From Empedobacter brevis NBRC 14943 = ATCC 43319 (lineage in GTDB: Bacteria; Bacteroidota; Bacteroidia; Flavobacteriales; Weeksellaceae), in the NCBI RefSeq assembly GCF_000382425.1, contig NZ_KB908303.1, positions 1 through 64,000 on the forward strand: 64,000 nucleotides of DNA. Reading direction: 5' to 3'. The notes beneath the pieces are model-generated. The model made no database searches, was not told the origin of the DNA, and saw nothing but the letters and a program-made list of their open reading frames with translations. Shown piece by piece: positions 60,273-64,000 of this stretch (positions are counted from its first letter, which is position 1; the number at the start of each line of letters is the position of its first letter). Both the position numbers and the translations under genes were made by a program.

Positions 60273-61901
60273 ATGCGATTTGTAGTTTACATATTTCTGT
60301 TTTTCATCCAAACGGTTTTACTTTTCGGACAAGAAAAGTCGTATCTTTTTTTTCGTTACAACAATGATAGTAAATCGTATACAAAAGATTTTGAAAGTAA
60401 AAATCTTCAACTGTCTTTAGATTCTTTACAACAGACAGGTTATTATACCTTGACAATAGATTCAATAAAAAACGAAAATGTTTATTTGAATAAAGGAAGG
60501 TTATACCATACTATTTGGATAAAAAATAATGACCTTTTCGAAAATAAAAACGATTATTTTCCAACCAACAATTTAGATTCTATTTTAACTAAAATCTCTA
60601 ATGAATATACCAATCTAGGGTATCCTTTTACTCAGATAAAACTTGTACAAAAAGGATTCGAACAAAATGAACAAAAAATAGAGTTACTTTTAAACAAAGG
60701 AAACCTTCGAACTGTTGATGGCGTAAAACTCGTTGGTTACGAAAAATTATCAAAAGGTTATTTACGACATGGTCTGAACATCAAAAAAGGAGAAATCTAC
60801 AATGAACAAAAATTAGCCACCATCTCTTCCTTGATGCAACAAACCAATTATATAACAGAAGTCCAACAACCGAAAACTTTGTTCAAACCAGATTCTACCA
60901 TTTTGTATTTGTACCCCCGGAAAGTAAATTCTAATTATTTTGATGGTGTTTTAGGTTTTGGGACAGATGATAATGGCGATTTTAAACTGAACGGAAACGT
61001 ACAGCTTTCGTTGAATAATGTATTTAATGGTTTGGAAGAAATTCGGTTAAATTGGATTGGAACTGCCAACAAAAATACTTCCTTGAATGTAGGAGTTAAA
61101 CTCCCTTATTTATTCAAATCTGCAATCGGTTCAGAAACTAATTTTAAATTATTCAAACAAGATTCTGTTTTTGTCAATCTTGATTTTTCGGAACGATTAT
61201 TTTATCAATTGAATCTCAATTCAAGTATTGGTATAAGTGGAATAATACAATCTTCTAACTTCCTATTGGAAGATGATTCGTATCTAAAGTCTAGTTATGA
61301 TGATTATTCTAAAATAGGTGTTGGTTTGAGTTATCATTATTTTTTGAAACATCCTTTCCGTTTGATGGAAGGTAAATCGATGTTGAATGTTTTGGTTAAT
61401 TCGATTCGAAAAAAAGAGAAAAATTTTTCGTGGACAGAAGATCTCGAAAATAAAACAGTGAATCAAGTTGAAATTGGTTTAAAAACTTTCCGCTTATTTG
61501 AAATAACTCAAAAACATTACCTTAAAGCTGGTGCAGAATTTAAAGGTTTATTGACAAAAGATGATAATTTCTCCGAAAACGAATTGTATCGTATCGGAGG
61601 ATTTGGAAGTTTTAGAGGGTTTAATGAAGAAAGTATAACAGCAAATATGTACGGCTTTGCAACTCTAGATTACCGCTTTGTTCCAAGCGAAGCCTTTTAT
61701 ATTGGATTATTTGCAGATTACGGTTTTATTGATAACAAACGAGCTAATATGAATACATCGCTGTTAAGTTTTGGAACAGGAATTTCATTTTTAACCAAAA
61801 TGGGAATTTTCAATTTGAGTTATGCGGTTGGTAAAACAGACAATTCTTCCTTTGATTTTAAAGAATCTAAAATTCATTTTGGAATTTTGAGTCAATTTTG
61901 A
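60273..61901 (+). CDS. BamA/TamA-like outer-membrane protein, 542 aa
   Basis: A signal peptide (1-20, ending LLFGQ) is followed by POTRA-like segments (about 60-220; VDGVKLVGYEKLSKGYLRHGLNIKKGEIY in two blocks is typical of a POTRA strand-helix set) and a 16-strand-type barrel. The barrel holds the loop motif RIGGFGSFRGFNEESI, the RGF/Y signature of the Omp85 superfamily that stabilises the lumen. It is shorter than BamA and is probably an accessory barrel. The next gene's frame overlaps its last 4 bases, but that gene's true start is 100 bases later. Confidence 0.82.
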   Translation: MRFVVYIFLFFIQTVLLFGQEKSYLFFRYNNDSKSYTKDFESKNLQLSLDSLQQTGYYTLTIDSIKNENVYLNKGRLYHTIWIKNNDLFENKNDYFPTNNLDSILTKISNEYTNLGYPFTQIKLVQKGFEQNEQKIELLLNKGNLRTVDGVKLVGYEKLSKGYLRHGLNIKKGEIYNEQKLATISSLMQQTNYITEVQQPKTLFKPDSTILYLYPRKVNSNYFDGVLGFGTDDNGDFKLNGNVQLSLNNVFNGLEEIRLNWIGTANKNTSLNVGVKLPYLFKSAIGSETNFKLFKQDSVFVNLDFSERLFYQLNLNSSIGISGIIQSSNFLLEDDSYLKSSYDDYSKIGVGLSYHYFLKHPFRLMEGKSMLNVLVNSIRKKEKNFSWTEDLENKTVNQVEIGLKTFRLFEITQKHYLKAGAEFKGLLTKDDNFSENELYRIGGFGSFRGFNEESITANMYGFATLDYRFVPSEAFYIGLFADYGFIDNKRANMNTSLLSFGTGISFLTKMGIFNLSYAVGKTDNSSFDFKESKIHFGILSQF

Positions 61902-62002
61902 TTTTATTTCATTTAAAAAAAACTTTAATTTTTTATAGGTTTATTGTTAACATTTTCGTGAAATTAGCTACTTATAAAAAACTCACACAAAATAATTTTA
62001 AA

Positions 62003-63196
62003 ATGCGTAAAATTTTTTATCCAATTTTTGCTTCAGCATTATTGCTTGGAAGCGTTCAATTGGTCTCTGCACAAGACAACTTAGTTAATTCGTTAAACAA
62101 AAATGTCAGTGAAAATAGTAAAGAAGCTTTCAAATTTACTGACGTGATTAATTTGGCAAAAACAGGTGTAGAAAACCAAGGTTCATCAGGTACTTGCTGG
62201 TCTTATTCAGGAAATTCTTTCTTCGAATCAGAAATGTTAAGAATGGGAAAACAACCTATTCAATTGTCTCCAATTTTCAATGCGAGAAATACATATGTTG
62301 AAAAAGGTAAACAATATGTTCGTATGCATGGCGCAACAACTTTAGGTGACGGAGGTGGTTTTTTTGATGTTTTAAATACCATCAAAAAATACGGGGCTGT
62401 TCCTGTTGAAGCTTATACAGGTCTAAATTATGGAACTAAAATTAACCAATTTGGTGAAATGGCTGCAATTCAAGAAGGAGTTTTGAAAGCTGTAGTTTCT
62501 AATCCAAATGGAAAATTAACACCTAACTGGGAGAAAGCTTATACAGCTGTTTTAGATAGCTATTTAGGAGAATATCCAAAAGAGTTCACGTACAACGGAA
62601 AAAAATATACACCCCGTACATTTGCTGATCAAGTGGTAGGAATTAATCCAAACGATTATGTTGCGATTACATCTTTCAAAGATCACAGCTACTACAAACC
62701 ATTTGTATTAGCAATCCCTGATAACTGGGCATATGAATCATTTTATAATGTTCCGATGACTGAAATGACAGACAATATTGATTATGCTTTGAAAAATGGC
62801 TATACTATCGCATGGGCAACAGATGTTTCTGAAAAAGGATTTAGTTGGAAAAATGGTGTTGCTTATGTTCCTGAAGTAGATTTTGCAGATATGACTGCGA
62901 CACAAAAAGCTGAGATGTTTAAAGGTCCAAAACCTGAAAAAGTAATTACCGAGGATATGCGCCAAGCGGCTTTCGATGATTATCAAACAACGGATGATCA
63001 TGGTATGCACATTGTTGGTTTAGCAAAAGATCAAAACGGAAAAGAATATTATATCGTTAAAAACTCTTGGGGATTAACAAACGATTACGAAGGATATTTA
63101 TATGTCACAAAAGCATTTGTTCAATACAAAACAACAAATATTTTAGTACACAAAAATGGTCTTCAAAAACAAACATTGAAAAAATTAGGAATTTAA
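62003..63196 (+). CDS. Secreted C1 cysteine peptidase, bleomycin-hydrolase type, 397 aa
   Basis: Bleomycin hydrolase/PepC-type peptidases of family C1. The ATG at 62003 gives a signal peptide (1-23, ending VSAQ); the longer upstream frame is an A/T-rich artefact. The active-site residues are visible: Q59 and C65 in ENQGSSGTCWSYS, H336 in HGMHIVGLA and N354 in VKNSWG. PepC enzymes are usually cytoplasmic hexamers, so a signal peptide is notable, though such exported forms are common in Bacteroidetes. It lies just after the BamA-like gene and may share its transcript. Confidence 0.9.
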   Translation: MRKIFYPIFASALLLGSVQLVSAQDNLVNSLNKNVSENSKEAFKFTDVINLAKTGVENQGSSGTCWSYSGNSFFESEMLRMGKQPIQLSPIFNARNTYVEKGKQYVRMHGATTLGDGGGFFDVLNTIKKYGAVPVEAYTGLNYGTKINQFGEMAAIQEGVLKAVVSNPNGKLTPNWEKAYTAVLDSYLGEYPKEFTYNGKKYTPRTFADQVVGINPNDYVAITSFKDHSYYKPFVLAIPDNWAYESFYNVPMTEMTDNIDYALKNGYTIAWATDVSEKGFSWKNGVAYVPEVDFADMTATQKAEMFKGPKPEKVITEDMRQAAFDDYQTTDDHGMHIVGLAKDQNGKEYYIVKNSWGLTNDYEGYLYVTKAFVQYKTTNILVHKNGLQKQTLKKLGI

Positions 63197-63218
63197 TATC
63201 CATTTTCTACACTAAAAA

Positions 63219-63242
63219 AGCTCCTATTTGGGAGCTTTTTTA
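63219..63242. terminator. Bidirectional terminator
   Basis: AGCTCC and GGAGCT form a 6-bp stem with a 6-base loop and T runs both ways. It overlaps the stop codon of the convergent ATPase gene. Confidence 0.7.
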
Positions 63243-64000
63243 GGTTTCTTTTTTTCTTCTATAGGTTTCTCTAAAAGTTCAAGAGGTTCTTCATTTTGCT
63301 TGAAACCAATTTTAGTAATTGGTATTTCTTTGGTATTCAAATAAAACTCTAAATCAGCATTCAATTCAATAATGCGATGAGGAAAATCTTGACCAACATT
63401 CTGTTTGGCTTCATTTACAAAAATTGCACAATGTCTCAAATATTCTGATGTCAGTTTCGATTTTGCTTCTTGAAATGCCGAAAACAATACTTTTTCCGTC
63501 ATAACAGTATGTTTTGTTTCATCTTTTCTGTAAAGTGCATACAAACGTTTTTTTAATGATTGTGTAAAATCAATCAACATTGTATTTGAAAAAAGTCTCA
63601 TTTCAGCTGCATAAGGTGTCCAAAAATCTTTGTTTAATGCATTCTGATTCTTGAGAATAGTTAATAACGGAGAATCGGAAGCCAAATTAGAAGTTAAGTG
63701 ATGAAGAAGCAATTGTTTTCGTTCATCTAAACTTGGAGGAAAAATTGGAATATGCATATCAAAGCGTCCCGGTGCAACGATTTCGTCATTCAGATTGGCG
63801 AGTGATTCAACTGAACCTACAATCAAAAGTTCTTTCTTATCATTTTTCTGAATATGTCGCAAAACAGAGTAAAATAATTCTACCATATCAGGATAAATTG
63901 TATTTTCTGATGTCGCATTCAACAACTCTTCAAATGAATCTATAAACAATAATGTTTTGGGTTGATTCATTTTTTTGGATAGAAAATCTGAAAATTTGTT
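63224..64000 (-). CDS. AAA family ATPase, C-terminal part only (runs off the window)
   Basis: The frame stays open from an internal ATG at 63970 to the right edge, with ten more codons (ending in KFSDFLSKK before that ATG), so the gene is cut by the window. The visible 258 residues contain a Walker B strand LLFIDSFEEL with D-S in place of the usual D-E, a sensor 1 region (LLIVGSVESLANLND) and the arginine finger in APGRFDMHIPIF, as in AAA proteins of the classic clade. The C-terminal helical lid follows, then a lysine/proline-rich tail. The Walker A motif must lie outside. The role is unknown. Confidence 0.82.
   Translation of the reverse strand, partial: NKFSDFLSKKMNQPKTLLFIDSFEELLNATSENTIYPDMVELFYSVLRHIQKNDKKELLIVGSVESLANLNDEIVAPGRFDMHIPIFPPSLDERKQLLLHHLTSNLASDSPLLTILKNQNALNKDFWTPYAAEMRLFSNTMLIDFTQSLKKRLYALYRKDETKHTVMTEKVLFSAFQEAKSKLTSEYLRHCAIFVNEAKQNVGQDFPHRIIELNADLEFYLNTKEIPITKIGFKQNEEPLELLEKPIEEKKKPKKAPK

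Noticed and set aside
61898-62002. 35-residue extension of the C1 peptidase and overlap with the BamA-like gene
   Set aside because: The extension would bury the signal peptide; the ATG at 62003 gives a clean one.

Overview
This is an AT-rich chromosomal window from a bacterium of the Bacteroidetes, most likely class Flavobacteriia and near the Weeksellaceae (Empedobacter/Chryseobacterium-like). The evidence is: secreted proteins ending in type IX secretion (T9SS) sorting domains, GLPGLI and DUF2851 family proteins, a carboxypeptidase-regulatory-domain TonB receptor, poor Shine-Dalgarno sites, and repeated TAnnTTTG -7 promoter boxes, which are typical of this phylum. The genus is an inference.

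Layout. Positions 1-7.4 kb are accessory: small membrane proteins of unknown function, a flavodoxin-like reductase, an AraC regulator, a Tet-like efflux gene broken by one in-frame TGA, and a decayed Crp/Fnr remnant. Two hypothetical membrane genes and a micro-gene lie between related non-coding repeat elements (A, B, C) that can fold. From 7.4 to 9.5 kb are a secreted M28 peptidase and a cysteine-free sirtuin. From 9.8 to 16.1 kb is a fatty-acid beta-oxidation operon (MarR regulator, bifunctional 3-hydroxyacyl-CoA dehydrogenase/enoyl-CoA hydratase, thiolase, acyl-CoA dehydrogenase) interrupted by a four-helix-bundle gene with tandem 7-bp repeats. A perfect palindrome sits at the marR promoter.

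From 16.4 to 24.9 kb are Kup potassium uptake, a DUF1508 protein, Dps, an outer-membrane barrel, UvrA, an SRPBCC/GyrI-like fusion and a DUF937 protein. From 25.2 to 29.7 kb a two-component system faces a TonB-type outer-membrane receptor, and the shared intergenic region carries 11-bp-spaced direct repeats of the kind bound by OmpR/PhoB regulators. From 29.7 to 36.5 kb are acetyltransferases, an ECF sigma/putative anti-sigma/DUF4252 operon, an AsmA-like protein with an SDR, and a beta carbonic anhydrase. From 36.8 to 41.3 kb are dnaN, pheT, a META lipoprotein and a chagasin-like lipoprotein.

From 41.4 to 50 kb are a FAD oxidoreductase, an M16 protease, a protein with four helix-hairpin-helix modules, a GLPGLI protein, a PspC-like protein and DUF2851. 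From 50.0 to 54.8 kb is a complete TetR-TolC-EmrA-EmrB efflux operon with a palindromic operator on its promoter. The rest holds a secreted HExxH protease, an orphan PRAI homologue, prfA, a T9SS-exported adhesin-like protein, DUF3817, a BamA-like barrel, a secreted C1 peptidase, and an AAA ATPase that runs off the right edge.

No tRNA, rRNA, CRISPR array, intact transposase or integrase was recognised. A promoter at the extreme left points out of the window.
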